Below, piece after piece: positions 1-8,926 of a stretch of 64,000 bases of DNA; the stretch's first letter is position 1; each line of letters starts with the position of its first letter. A model generated the notes under the pieces. The model was not told where the DNA came from. It saw nothing but the letters and a program-made list of their open reading frames with translations, and did not search any database. Source of the DNA: JBFMHP01 sp040752855 (GTDB lineage: Bacteria > Pseudomonadota > Gammaproteobacteria > RBG-16-57-12); NCBI GenBank assembly GCA_040752855.1, contig JBFMHP010000001.1:1-64000 (forward strand). Direction: 5' to 3'. The position numbers and the translations under genes are program-made.

Positions 1-87
1 GGACTGGTCACCTCCACCCTGCTCACCCTGATCCTGCTGCCCATCATGTATCGCCGCTACGGCGCGGCGACCGGAGCCAACGCATGA
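1..87 (+). CDS. C-terminal end of an RND heavy-metal efflux pump (CusA/CzcA type), partial
   Basis: Only the last 28 codons are inside the window. They give a hydrophobic segment (STLLTLILLPIMYRRYG) followed by a short polar tail and stop, which is how CzcA/CusA-type inner-membrane proton antiporters end after their twelfth membrane helix. The TGA overlaps the ATG of the next gene in an ATGA junction, so the two are translationally coupled. The family assignment rests on this short tail plus the DUF3240 neighbour, which is commonly found right after CzcA-type genes; the metal cannot be judged. Confidence 0.7.
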   Translation, partial: GLVTSTLLTLILLPIMYRRYGAATGANA

Positions 88-386
88 ACGAAAGCCTGAT
101 CACGCTCATCTCCCTGCCCGCGCTGGAAGAAACCCTGGTCGACTGGCTGCTCGAACGTGAAGAATTAAGCGGCTTCAGCAGCCTGCGCATCGACGGTCAC
201 GGCAGCTATCAACATTCGCTGAGCCTCGCCGAGCAGGTCACCGGCCGCCAGCGCAAGGTGATGTTTTTGATCCACCTGCCCAGCGATGCCGTCGCCGGAT
301 TGCTGCAACAACTGCGCCGTGATTTTCCCGGCACGGGTATGCACTATTGGGTCACCCCGCTGCTTGAGGCCGGAAGGTTGGAGTGA
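84..386 (+). CDS. DUF3240 family small protein
   Basis: A 100-residue soluble protein without signal peptide or membrane segment. Its pattern (hydrophobic start LITLISLPALEETLVDWLL, central HGSYQHSLSLAEQV, then RRKVMFLIHLP-like strand and an aromatic-rich end) matches DUF3240, a ferredoxin-like-fold family that sits behind CusA/CzcA efflux genes in proteobacteria and resembles PII-like metal- or nucleotide-sensing proteins. It starts inside the stop codon of the pump gene (4-base overlap), so it is probably made in step with the transporter. Its biochemical role is unknown. Confidence 0.8.
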   Translation: MNESLITLISLPALEETLVDWLLEREELSGFSSLRIDGHGSYQHSLSLAEQVTGRQRKVMFLIHLPSDAVAGLLQQLRRDFPGTGMHYWVTPLLEAGRLE

Positions 387-647
387 TAGCAGCCTGTTTC
401 CCGATGACAAGCCATATGGTGTGGTAGTGCAGCTCAACTCGACGCCGCGGTTTGTTGCTGCAGTGAACCTCATGCTGCTGAGATCTCCAACCGCATGTTC
501 GCAACTTTATGCGACATTCATGCGGGCTAGATCACATCGCCGCGCCTATACGATTAGCCATCACTGATATATCGTTCTCCCACTAGCTACTCGCCGCCAC
601 CAGGAATAAAATCCGGCCAATCAATCACCATCGCGCGAGATGACATC
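387..647. other. Intergenic region, no gene seen
   Basis: This 261-base space between the DUF3240 gene and the amine oxidase holds no convincing reading frame, RNA gene or strong hairpin. It presumably contains the promoter of the amine oxidase, but no clear -35/-10 pair could be singled out. Confidence 0.5.
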
Positions 648-2342
648 ATGGCCCGCAGTCCATTGCTCAATCAGCTGAAACGCACGATCCGCATCGCGCG
701 TTTCGCAGACAAGCACAAGACTTCCACCAAGCAGGCATTGGAACGTGTGCAAGAGGCGGAATACCAATACCAACAATACAAACTAAGCCGCCGCGCGTTT
801 CTCGCACTGGCAGGAACCAGCGCCGCCTTCGGCGCGACCATGCTGGCACAGCCCACACGCGCACTCGCCAAGATCAGCTCGGGCGTGCGCATCGCCATTA
901 TCGGCGGTGGCACGGCGGGCATCGTCTGCGCCGAACAACTGGCGCGCAAAGGCATCAGCGCCACGATATACGAAGCCAATGCCTCGCGGCTCGGCGGGCG
1001 CATGTGGTCCAGTCATCGCTTTCCGGGACAAGTCGTCGAACGCGGCGGTGAAATGATCGATACGACGCACAAGGCCATGCTGGGCTATGTCAATGCGCTC
1101 GGACTGACCTTGGAAGACGTCAACAAGAATCCGGGCGAAACCTTCTATTATTTTCGTGGGCGTCACTATCACGAATCGGAAGTGGTTGATGAATTCCGCG
1201 AACTGGCCAAGCGCATCCGCCCGGACATGCAACACATCGGTCAGCCCACCTTTTTCAATCACACCCAACTGGAAAAGGATCTCGACTTCACCGATCTCGC
1301 CACATACCTCGACCGTCGCGCGGGGGACCTGCCCTTGATACGCGGCGTGCTGGATGTGGCCTACAACATCGAGTTCGGTCTCGAAACTCACGAACAAAGT
1401 TGCCTGAGCATGCTGCTGTTCATCCACCTCGACGGGCGCCGCCATTTCGCACCGTTCGGCGTATTCAGCGATGAGCGCTATCACGTCGTCGAAGGCTCGG
1501 ATCAGGTGCCACAGCGCCTGGCCACGCAACTGCCGGGACCGATTCACACCGGCATGCGCCTGACGCGGCTGCGCCGCAACGCCTTTGGCGAATTCGAGAT
1601 GTTTTTCAATAATGGCAGCGCGCCCGAGTACGCCGATGTGGTCGTGCTCGCGCTGCCCTTCTCGGTGCTGCGCAATGTGGTGCTGGAAGATTCGCTCGGA
1701 TTGTCCGCCGACAAGAAACGCGCCATCACAGAATTGCGTTATGGACAAAACGCCAAGACCATGATCGGTTTCGATGGCCGCCCCTGGAGCATCGTGGGCT
1801 GCAATGGCGATATCTACAGCGACCTGCCCAATCTGCAGAACACTTGGGAAACCAATTACACACGCGCCGGCGCCACCTCGGTGCTGACCGATTATGCCAG
1901 CGGTGATCGCGCCCGCGCCTTGCAGTTCATGCCCACTGGCGGCGGGCTCGGCAGTTGCAATGACTGTCATGGCAGCGGCGGCACGTTCATGAACATCAAC
2001 GACAGCAACATCCAGCGACAGGCGGATGCGTTTCTCACCGATCTCGATACCGTCATCCCCGGATCAAAACAGAGCGCGACACAAACCGCCAACGGTTATC
2101 GCGTCGAGCGCGCCCACTGGGGCCAGCAGAATTACTCACGCGGCTCCTACACCGGCAATCATCCCGGCTATTTCACCACCATCGCCGGCCTGGAAGCGCA
2201 GTCGGCCGGCGCGCTCAAATTCGCCGGCGAGCACACCAACTCGTTCTATGAGTGGCAGGGCTTCATGGAAGGCGCCGCCTTGTCGGGCATCGCGGTTGCT
2301 GCGGAAATCTATGCGGATATTCGTAATTATCAGATCGGTTGA
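648..2342 (+). CDS. Tat-exported flavin monoamine oxidase family protein
   Basis: A 564-residue FAD-dependent amine oxidase-like enzyme. A twin-arginine motif (SRRAFL, residues 47-52) precedes a hydrophobic stretch and a likely cleavage after about residue 74, so the folded flavoprotein should be exported by Tat. The Rossmann motif IIGGGTAGIVCAEQLA (about 84-99) and the acidic end of the second strand (YEAN) follow, then the GGRM motif; the C-terminal FAD region (LKFAGEHTNSFYEWQGFMEGA is its core) is complete. The region before the twin arginines is unusually long (46 residues). A CNDCH motif at 437-441 fits c-type haem attachment and is not a normal part of the family. The substrate is unknown. 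Confidence 0.85.
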   Translation: MARSPLLNQLKRTIRIARFADKHKTSTKQALERVQEAEYQYQQYKLSRRAFLALAGTSAAFGATMLAQPTRALAKISSGVRIAIIGGGTAGIVCAEQLARKGISATIYEANASRLGGRMWSSHRFPGQVVERGGEMIDTTHKAMLGYVNALGLTLEDVNKNPGETFYYFRGRHYHESEVVDEFRELAKRIRPDMQHIGQPTFFNHTQLEKDLDFTDLATYLDRRAGDLPLIRGVLDVAYNIEFGLETHEQSCLSMLLFIHLDGRRHFAPFGVFSDERYHVVEGSDQVPQRLATQLPGPIHTGMRLTRLRRNAFGEFEMFFNNGSAPEYADVVVLALPFSVLRNVVLEDSLGLSADKKRAITELRYGQNAKTMIGFDGRPWSIVGCNGDIYSDLPNLQNTWETNYTRAGATSVLTDYASGDRARALQFMPTGGGLGSCNDCHGSGGTFMNINDSNIQRQADAFLTDLDTVIPGSKQSATQTANGYRVERAHWGQQNYSRGSYTGNHPGYFTTIAGLEAQSAGALKFAGEHTNSFYEWQGFMEGAALSGIAVAAEIYADIRNYQIG

Positions 2343-2387
2343 TAACAGGCGGGTCGGGTGATATGAGATTCGGCGATGGCCTCAGAG

Positions 2388-2414
2388 CAATGGTGCATGG
2401 AATGCACCCTACCT
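2388..2414. repeat. Dispersed palindromic repeat, family A
   Basis: A 27-base unit whose core GGTGCAT-GGA-ATGCACC is a perfect hairpin with 7-bp arms. Identical or one-mismatch copies lie at 50163-50189, 50194-50220 and 51431-51457, always in intergenic or gene-end DNA. REP-like. Confidence 0.85.
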
Positions 2415-2454
2415 GGCTGCCCCTCTCTTTCCATGAGCAGAGCCTGGTACTTGC

Positions 2455-3615
2455 ATGAAAAAGTCCATCAGGTCCCGCCTGGTCGCAGAGAGCTCTCCCA
2501 TCACTTTATGGGAGAAACTGCGTTCGGTATTTGCCGCCTTCGTCGCGCTCTTATGCGTGGGCTATGCAAGCAGTCTGTTTGTTTCGACAGAAACCGTGCC
2601 GCTATTGGTGGCCTCGATGGGGGCCTCTGCCGTGCTGTTGTTTTCGGCCGCGCTAAGCCCCATGTCGCAGCCCTGGCCCTTGGTGATGGGGCATGTGCTC
2701 AGCGCTGCAGCCGGGGTGACGGCTGCGCAGTACATTGCGGATGTCGTTGTCGCCTCGGCAGCGGCGGTCGCACTTTCAGTGCTGGCGATGTATCTGTTCC
2801 GCTGCCTGCATCCTCCGGGTGCGGCGGCAGCGCTGGCGGCGGTGCTTGGCGATGACAAAATTCATGCGATGGGTTATCAGTTTTTGATCACGCCTGTGCT
2901 TATTAATGTGGCGATCTTGATGCTCTTGGCCGTCCTGATCAACCGCGTGATATTCAAGCGCCCCTATCCTGCGTTGCCGGTCGAGGCGAAGGATAACATA
3001 CACCATCATGACGATTTGAAGCCCTTGGCCCGAATGGGCTTGCGGCAAGAGGATTTGCGTCACGCCCTGCGTGAAATGAATGCCTACCTCGACATTTCCG
3101 AACAGGATCTGAACAAGATCTATCAATTCGCCAGCATGCACGCTTATCAGCGCCGCATGGGGGAGATCCGCTGCGCGGATATCATGTCCACGGATATCAT
3201 CACGGTAGAGTATGACACGGAGGTCGAAGAGGTTTGGGCCTTGCTGCGATATCACAAGGTGGCCACATTGCCGGTGATCGACCGGCAGCGGCGCGTCATC
3301 GGCACGGTGAGCCTGGTGGACATTCTTAAGCACGCCGATCTGAAATCCTATCAAGATTTTGGCGAGCGGTTGCAGCGCTTTATTCGTCGTACGCCGGGAC
3401 ACACCACCGAAAAGCCGGAGGTGGCGGGCCATATCATGACCAAGCCGGTGATTACGGCATCACACACCATGCACATCGCCGAGCTGGTGCCGCTGCTGTC
3501 TGATCGTGGCCTGCACCACATCCCTATCGTTGATGAAGAGCGCAGACTGGTGGGCATGATTACCCAGTCCGATTTGATTGCCGCGCTATATGCCGGCGCG
3601 GCTTCATCCGCATGA
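2455..3615 (+). CDS. HPP family membrane protein with two C-terminal CBS domains
   Basis: A 386-residue protein. The first 170 residues form an HPP domain with four or five membrane segments and the signature LHPPGAAAAL (H119, P120, P121). After a linker (about 171-237) come two CBS modules, roughly 238-296 (ADIMSTDIITVEYDTEVEE) and 325-380 (HIMTKPVITASHTMHIAEL). HPP proteins of plastids and cyanobacteria move nitrite; the bacterial CBS fusion suggests adenine-nucleotide gating of an anion channel or carrier. This is inferred from the family, not shown here. No strong ribosome site precedes the ATG, and a family A repeat sits about 40 bases upstream. It converges on the SLC13 gene. Confidence 0.85.
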   Translation: MKKSIRSRLVAESSPITLWEKLRSVFAAFVALLCVGYASSLFVSTETVPLLVASMGASAVLLFSAALSPMSQPWPLVMGHVLSAAAGVTAAQYIADVVVASAAAVALSVLAMYLFRCLHPPGAAAALAAVLGDDKIHAMGYQFLITPVLINVAILMLLAVLINRVIFKRPYPALPVEAKDNIHHHDDLKPLARMGLRQEDLRHALREMNAYLDISEQDLNKIYQFASMHAYQRRMGEIRCADIMSTDIITVEYDTEVEEVWALLRYHKVATLPVIDRQRRVIGTVSLVDILKHADLKSYQDFGERLQRFIRRTPGHTTEKPEVAGHIMTKPVITASHTMHIAELVPLLSDRGLHHIPIVDEERRLVGMITQSDLIAALYAGAASSA

Positions 3616-3678
3616 GCCGATCACCATGCGGGCCTCAGGCTGAGCGTTCTTGAGAACCGTGCGGACTGGAGCACCGCC

Positions 3679-5448
3679 TCAGCCACGCAAGGGATAGATG
3701 AGGCAGATCACAATCACGCTGGTGACGCCGATGACGATGTCCATCGGGATGCCGACCTTGACGAAGTCGCTGAAGCGATAGTTGCCCGGTCCTTGCACCA
3801 TGAGATGGGTCTGGTAGCCGATCGGCGTGGCGAAACTGGCCGAGGCGGCCATCATGATCGCGAAGATGAAGGGCTCGGGGTTGAGGTTCGCCTGCTCGAT
3901 CATGTCGAGGACGATGGGCAGCATCAGCACGGCGGCGGCGTTGTTGGAGATCACCTCGCTCAGCAGGCAAATGGTGATGTAGGTGAGCACCAGGATCAGC
4001 CAGGCCTCGCCGCCGCTTAAGGTGACGACGTTCTCGGCGATCACGGTGGTGACGCCGGTACTCTTCAGCGCCGCGCCCAGCGCAAAGGAGGCGGCGATGG
4101 TGACGATAACGCCGATATCGAGGCTCTTTTGCGCCTGGCCGGCGGAGCAGCAGCCGCTTAGGATCATGGCCGCGGCCCCCAACAGCGCGGCGTTGAACAT
4201 GCTGGTGATCTCGAAACTGGCCAGGAGGATGATGCCGAGCAGGATGCCCCAGGCGGTGTATGCGCGCTGGTGGCGCGGCGGCTCGCGGTCGAGGTCGTTG
4301 ATCAGCAGAAATTCGCGGTTGTAGCGCTGGCGGCTGACGAAGGCGGGACGCGCCTCCAGCAGCAGTGTGTCGCCCGCCTGCAACTGGATACTGCCGAGGT
4401 TGCCGGCGACGCGCTCGCCGTTGCGCGCCACGGCCAGCACCACCGCCCCGTAGCGGGCGCGAAAATTGGATTCGCGGATGGTCTCACCGAGGCAGTCGGA
4501 GTGGGGCGAGATCACCGCCTCCACCAGTCGCCGCTCGCTCTCGTGGCCGGTGAGCAGCGGCTCACCATCGTGCGTGGAGGGCACCAGGCCGTTGATGCAC
4601 AGCAGGTCGGAGATCGCCTCGGTATCCCCGGCAAAGACCAGCCGATCGCCCCCTTCGAGAATCTCCTCCGGCGTGACCGCGGTGAGGATATGGCCCTTGC
4701 GCTCGATCTCGACCAGAAAGACCCGCTTCAGGCTGCGCAGCCCGGCCTGCTGCACCGTCTTGCCCACCAGCGGACCATTGGTGGCCACCGCCACTTCCAG
4801 GGTGAACTCGCGCATCTTGTCGAGCAGCGGCTCGCTGCGATAATTGGGCAGGGCGCGCGGGAACCACCAGAGCATGAACAGGACGCCCACCACCGCCACC
4901 GGCAGACCGACGGGGGTGATGGCAAAGAGCGAAAAACCCGGATTGCCGGTGAGCGCCTGATACTGCCCATTGACCACCAGATTGGTGCTGGTACCGATCA
5001 GCGTAATGGTGCCACCCAGGACTGCCGCGTAGCTGAGGGGGATCATCAGCTTCGACGGCGCGACGTCGATCTTCTTCGCCAGCGCGTGCACCGCCGGGAT
5101 CATGGTCGCCACCAGCGGCGTGTTATTGAGGAAGGCACTGGCCGCGGTCACCGGAACGACGATGCGCGCCTGCGCCTGGCGCGCGGTCTTGGGTTGTCCC
5201 AGGCGCTCCACCAGCAGATCGACACCGCCCGAGGCCTGAATCCCGGCGGCCACGACAAACATCGCCGCCACCGTGATCACCCCCTCGTTGGCAAACCCGG
5301 CCAGCGCCTCCGGCGCCGTAATGATGCCGCTGACGCTGAGGATGACCAGCGCCCCCATCAGCACCAAGTGGGCGCTGACCCGCGACACGGCCAGGATCAC
5401 CAGAACCGCAATCGTAAGCGCCAAAGAAAACCAGCCTTGCCATTCCAC
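3679..5448 (-). CDS. SLC13/DASS family permease with internal RCK_C (TrkA-C) domains
   Basis: A 589-residue anion permease of the kind annotated as sodium- or proton-coupled sulfate/dicarboxylate carriers. Two blocks of membrane helices flank a cytosolic insert (about 190-390) with two TrkA-C-like domains, seen in EFTLEVAVATNGPLVGKTV and the second GETIRESNFRARYGAVVLA. The typical motif of the family is visible at the inner loop with GTSTNLVVNGQ (transport signature with Asn-Leu-Val). I chose a GTG start at 5448 because GAGGAG lies 8 bases upstream; an upstream in-frame ATG at 5496 would add 16 residues without a good ribosome site. In a sulfur-metabolising cell sulfate is a plausible cargo, but this is inference. 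Confidence 0.85.
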   Translation of the reverse strand: MEWQGWFSLALTIAVLVILAVSRVSAHLVLMGALVILSVSGIITAPEALAGFANEGVITVAAMFVVAAGIQASGGVDLLVERLGQPKTARQAQARIVVPVTAASAFLNNTPLVATMIPAVHALAKKIDVAPSKLMIPLSYAAVLGGTITLIGTSTNLVVNGQYQALTGNPGFSLFAITPVGLPVAVVGVLFMLWWFPRALPNYRSEPLLDKMREFTLEVAVATNGPLVGKTVQQAGLRSLKRVFLVEIERKGHILTAVTPEEILEGGDRLVFAGDTEAISDLLCINGLVPSTHDGEPLLTGHESERRLVEAVISPHSDCLGETIRESNFRARYGAVVLAVARNGERVAGNLGSIQLQAGDTLLLEARPAFVSRQRYNREFLLINDLDREPPRHQRAYTAWGILLGIILLASFEITSMFNAALLGAAAMILSGCCSAGQAQKSLDIGVIVTIAASFALGAALKSTGVTTVIAENVVTLSGGEAWLILVLTYITICLLSEVISNNAAAVLMLPIVLDMIEQANLNPEPFIFAIMMAASASFATPIGYQTHLMVQGPGNYRFSDFVKVGIPMDIVIGVTSVIVICLIYPLRG

Positions 5449-5714
5449 CGTCGCACACTCCTCATAATTCAGATGGTCATAATGCAAACCCGGCATAGCT
5501 TAATGACGCCGATCAGTGCGCGGTAATTATTTTTTTCGCCTTGCTTATAGTTTTTTCCTATATGCGAGCAGTCGCGCAAGCAATGATTCGCCTGACCATG
5601 TGAGCCTGCATCGGCCGCATCGCGGCGATTGCGCGCCTTGCCGCCGGCACGCTAAGCTCATCGCTCGGCCGGTCCGATGACCCGCCAATTGAATCCAGCA
5701 CAGGACCACATTCC

Positions 5715-7067
5715 ATGACCCATTCCCCCGCCACTTCCGAGACCACGGCGCCAACCGTCGGCTTCTGGCAAGCCTTCCGCTTCTGGCTGAAACTCGGCTT
5801 CATCAGTTTCGGCGGACCGGCGGGGCAGATCGCCATCATGCATCAGGAGCTGGTCGAGCGGCGGCGCTGGATCAGTGAGAAACGCTTTCTGCACGCGCTG
5901 AACTACTGCATGGTGCTGCCTGGCCCGGAGGCGCAACAACTCGCCACCTACATCGGCTGGTTGCTGCACCGCACCTGGGGCGGCATCGCCGCGGGGGTGT
6001 TGTTCGTGCTGCCATCACTGTTCATCCTGATCGCGCTGTCGTGGATCTACATCGCCTTTGGCGACGTGCCGGTGGTGGCCGGGCTGTTCTATGGAATCAA
6101 ACCCGCGGTGACTGCCATCGTGGTCCATGCGGCCTACCGCATCGGCTCGCGCGCCTTGAAAAGCAATGCGCTGTGGGTGATCGCCGCCGCCTCGTTCGTG
6201 GCAATCTTTGCGCTGAACGTGCCATTCCCAGCCATCGTCGTCGGCGCGGGCCTCATCGGCTACCTGGGCGGACGCATATCCCCGGAACGCTTCAAGGCCG
6301 GCGGCGCCCACAGCGCGAGCAAACAATCTTACGGCCCGGCGCTGATCGATGACCACACGCCGCCTCCCGCGCATGCGCGTTTCGCGCGCGGCAGGTTCGC
6401 CACCATAATCTCCACCGGCCTGTTGCTCTGCCTCGTGCCGCTGCTGGCGCTGACCGCGCGCTATGGTTGGGATGCCACGCTCACGCAGATGGGATGGTTT
6501 TTCACCAAGGCCGCGCTGCTCACCTTTGGCGGGGCCTACGCCGTCTTGCCCTACGTATATCAAGGCGCGGTCGAACACTATGGCTGGCTCACGGCCCCGC
6601 AGATGATCGACGGCCTGGCGCTGGGCGAGACCACCCCCGGCCCGCTCATCATGGTCGTGGCCTTCGTCGGCTTCGTCGGCGGTTACACGCAGGCGCTGCT
6701 CGGCCCGGACCAGCTGTTTTTAGCAGGCGCGGTCGCCGCGACGCTGGTCACCTGGTTCACCTTCTTGCCATCCTTCATCTTCATCCTCGCCGGCGGGCCG
6801 CTGGTGGAATCCACCCACGGCGACCTCAAATTCACCGCACCGCTCACCGCCATCACCGCCGCCGTGGTCGGCGTGATTCTCAACCTCGCCCTGTTCTTCG
6901 GCTACCACGTGCTCTGGCCGCAGGGCTTCGCCGGCGCCTTCGACTGGGCCTCGGCCCTGATCGCGCTGGCGGCCGCCGTGGCGCTGTTTCGCTTCAAGCG
7001 CAATGTCATCGAGGTCATCGCCGCCTGCGCTGTGCTCGGCCTCATCGTGAAGACGGCACTGCTGTAA
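5715..7067 (+). CDS. chrA: Chromate transporter ChrA
   Basis: A 450-residue inner-membrane protein made of two homologous CHR domains, as in the long-chain CHR family. The first repeat has FISFGGPAGQIAIMHQELV and the second LLTFGGAYAVLPYVYQGAVE with GLALGETTPGPLIMVVAFVG; the paired FGG and TPGP-type motifs are the family signature. ChrA exports chromate, lowering intracellular Cr(VI), and can also affect sulfate handling because the anions are analogues. About 60 residues of hydrophilic loop (residues 195-235) separate the halves. The gene stands alone; no chrB regulator is adjacent. Confidence 0.93.
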   Translation: MTHSPATSETTAPTVGFWQAFRFWLKLGFISFGGPAGQIAIMHQELVERRRWISEKRFLHALNYCMVLPGPEAQQLATYIGWLLHRTWGGIAAGVLFVLPSLFILIALSWIYIAFGDVPVVAGLFYGIKPAVTAIVVHAAYRIGSRALKSNALWVIAAASFVAIFALNVPFPAIVVGAGLIGYLGGRISPERFKAGGAHSASKQSYGPALIDDHTPPPAHARFARGRFATIISTGLLLCLVPLLALTARYGWDATLTQMGWFFTKAALLTFGGAYAVLPYVYQGAVEHYGWLTAPQMIDGLALGETTPGPLIMVVAFVGFVGGYTQALLGPDQLFLAGAVAATLVTWFTFLPSFIFILAGGPLVESTHGDLKFTAPLTAITAAVVGVILNLALFFGYHVLWPQGFAGAFDWASALIALAAAVALFRFKRNVIEVIAACAVLGLIVKTALL

Positions 7068-7075
7068 GTCGGTAA

Positions 7076-7105
7076 GCCGGGTTAGCCTCGCGGGCGCAAC
7101 CCGGC
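7076..7105. repeat. Hairpin downstream of chrA
   Basis: GCCGGGTT (7076-7083) pairs with AACCCGGC (7098-7105) across a 14-base GC-rich loop. There is no T-run, so it is more likely a REP-like palindrome than a classical terminator, though it may stabilise the chrA transcript end. Confidence 0.5.
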
Positions 7106-7108
7106 CGG

Positions 7109-7360
7109 TCATTGCATCGGTTGCCGGATGACAGTTTTCCATTTTGCCGGATCAACTTTTCGGATGTCGCTCAGATAGATTTCGTGATGTTTGCCAGTTA
7201 TCTTGCCCCTGGCGGCAATGAGCTGATGCACCTTTTCAATTGCTGGGCCTTCTTCGGAGAACGGCCCAATGTGCAGTATTTGTGCACAACGGCCTTCCAA
7301 AAATGCCTCGAAGCGCAGCTTGGAGATTGCGGCCAGGTTTTTTCGAAAATTTATGCAACG
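7109..7360 (-). pseudogene. Remnant of a GyrI-like domain protein (C-terminal fragment)
   Basis: The frame reads KNLAAISKLRFEAFLEG, then RCAQILHIGPFSEEGPAIEK and KVDPAKWKTVIRQPM before a stop. That is the last third of a GyrI-like small-molecule-binding protein (full-length members are around 200 residues). Reading upstream in the same frame hits a TAG at 7361-7363, and no N-terminal two thirds are present, so this is a decayed remnant. A TTG at 7298-7300 could in principle start a 63-residue peptide, but there is no good ribosome site. It lies next to the AT-rich glycosyltransferase gene, a likely insertion boundary. Confidence 0.7.
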
Positions 7361-7440
7361 CTATGGTTTATTCTTCGGCGCCTGCTATTAGCATCGCAAC
7401 CAAGAAAAAATCCGGTTTTGATTGAGCACTCTGCGCCTTG

Positions 7441-8727
7441 CTATACAATCGTGTTTGCTTGAAAAAAAAGCACTATAAAAACACCAAGCAGCAAATAAAA
7501 TGTGTTGTCGACCAATTGCTGGCGAAAAACATTCCCTCGAACAAATATGGCAATAAAAATGAACAAAGGAAACATCGCTGCTATGTAGCGCGGCCCCGCC
7601 AGCAGCCATGTTGGCGAATATGAAATAACAAGGTAGACCGCCGAATAAACAATGTAGGAGGGCGCTATTTTCCGCGATGCAACGATGATGAAGTAAATCG
7701 CTATGAAGAAAAACACAAGTTCAGGAACCCAAGTACCGATTGCGAGCTTTGCATCGTATGTGCGGATATTAAGAAAGATATTTTTAAGGTTCTCCGCGAA
7801 GAATCCAAAGGTACCAAACCAATGTTCGCGCTGGTACTCAAGAAATTTGAACCACTCTCCAGTTACCCATTTATTGATCAAGAGGTAAACACCAAGACCT
7901 AGTGGAACAAATAGAAGACAGGCGCCCCTCTTGATCAGCTCGATTGCTGGCATTCCGCGCTGTCGGTACTGACATACAAGCTCTATCGCCAACGGCAACA
8001 ATAATAACACGCCTTGATTCCTTGTCATTGCCGCCAGCATGCCCGCCAGGCACGCCAATAACCACTGATCTTTTCTGCAGAAATAGAAGGTTAAAACGGT
8101 TAACAATATGAAAAGGCTTTCGGTATAAGCCATCGACAAGAAGAATGAAAAGGGGAATATCAGCAGATACTTGACTGAATCGCGCGCTATTTCCGTATCG
8201 TTAAATTCAAGCAACACAAGGCGGTAGAGAAAGTATGTTGCGGCAACCAATGCAAGCAACGACACAGTAATAGCCGCCCAAAAGTAGTCGTTGACGATAA
8301 AATGCATGAGCCGAATAGCGAGAGGGTAAAGAGGATAGAACACAATAAGGAATCTGTCTTCCCCCTCTGCTTGATACCAGTTCTCGGCAATGTTGAGATA
8401 ATGCCTGGTATCCCATCTTGCCCATATATTTTGGCTCGCTTCGAAAAAGCCAACCATCTGCCCATTGAGACCAATGTACGCAAGATACGCGCCGAAAAAA
8501 ATCGCGGCACGATTGAGCAGAGTCAGTGTGGCAATGTAAACAAAAGGATGTCGAATTCCCAACGGAGCAGCGTTGTCTGACAAAAATGCCGGTCCCGCCA
8601 CTCCAGCCATGGAGGAGGATGCGCTTCCACCGCCTATTATTTTTAAGATCCTATATCCACTCACCCCTAAGATAATCAGCACCAAAAGAGCGCTCAGCGG
8701 TTTTACCAGGAATGCGATCCATTCCAT
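7441..8727 (-). CDS. PIG-V-like mannosyltransferase / GT-C glycosyltransferase, integral membrane
   Basis: A 428-residue polytopic protein with roughly ten membrane helices. The luminal first loop carries WARWDTRHYLNIAENWY (WD at 105-106) and FYPLYPL a little later, the pattern of the PIG-V (mannosyltransferase 2) family of lipid-linked-sugar-dependent enzymes. The bacterial members have unknown acceptors and are thought to glycosylate proteins or envelope glycans. Codons are strikingly A/T-ending compared with all neighbours, pointing to horizontal acquisition. It lies beside a decayed GyrI-like gene and has no glycan-cluster partners nearby. Confidence 0.8.
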   Translation of the reverse strand: MEWIAFLVKPLSALLVLIILGVSGYRILKIIGGGSASSSMAGVAGPAFLSDNAAPLGIRHPFVYIATLTLLNRAAIFFGAYLAYIGLNGQMVGFFEASQNIWARWDTRHYLNIAENWYQAEGEDRFLIVFYPLYPLAIRLMHFIVNDYFWAAITVSLLALVAATYFLYRLVLLEFNDTEIARDSVKYLLIFPFSFFLSMAYTESLFILLTVLTFYFCRKDQWLLACLAGMLAAMTRNQGVLLLLPLAIELVCQYRQRGMPAIELIKRGACLLFVPLGLGVYLLINKWVTGEWFKFLEYQREHWFGTFGFFAENLKNIFLNIRTYDAKLAIGTWVPELVFFFIAIYFIIVASRKIAPSYIVYSAVYLVISYSPTWLLAGPRYIAAMFPLFIFIAIFVRGNVFRQQLVDNTFYLLLGVFIVLFFQANTIV

Positions 8728-8926
8728 TTCCTATCTCCCCCCGAAGATTCCAATAAAGAAAGTACGACAGATGATTTAATTCAGATTTCTAAGCAAAATC
8801 AACCAATCTATTATCCATGATGACGCCCCACAAAATCCTCTTCTGAAAATTCTCGGATGAAATTATTCAGCGCTTCCCTAGTAACAGAACTCTTTGAGAG
8901 AGTCGAGCCTCCGATCGAATATCGGG

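Noticed and set aside
783..1970. Long open frame opposite the amine oxidase
   Set aside because: Shadow frame: the plus-strand gene has full family motifs and this one has low-complexity H/R/A/G composition.
4270..5526. Long plus-strand frame over the SLC13 gene
   Set aside because: Antisense artefact of high-GC codon use; residues are mostly R, H, Q, G, D with no family pattern.
8811..8926. Possible extra peptide downstream of the AEC gene
   Set aside because: A frame continues through this AT-richer stretch, but no homology or ribosome site is recognisable.
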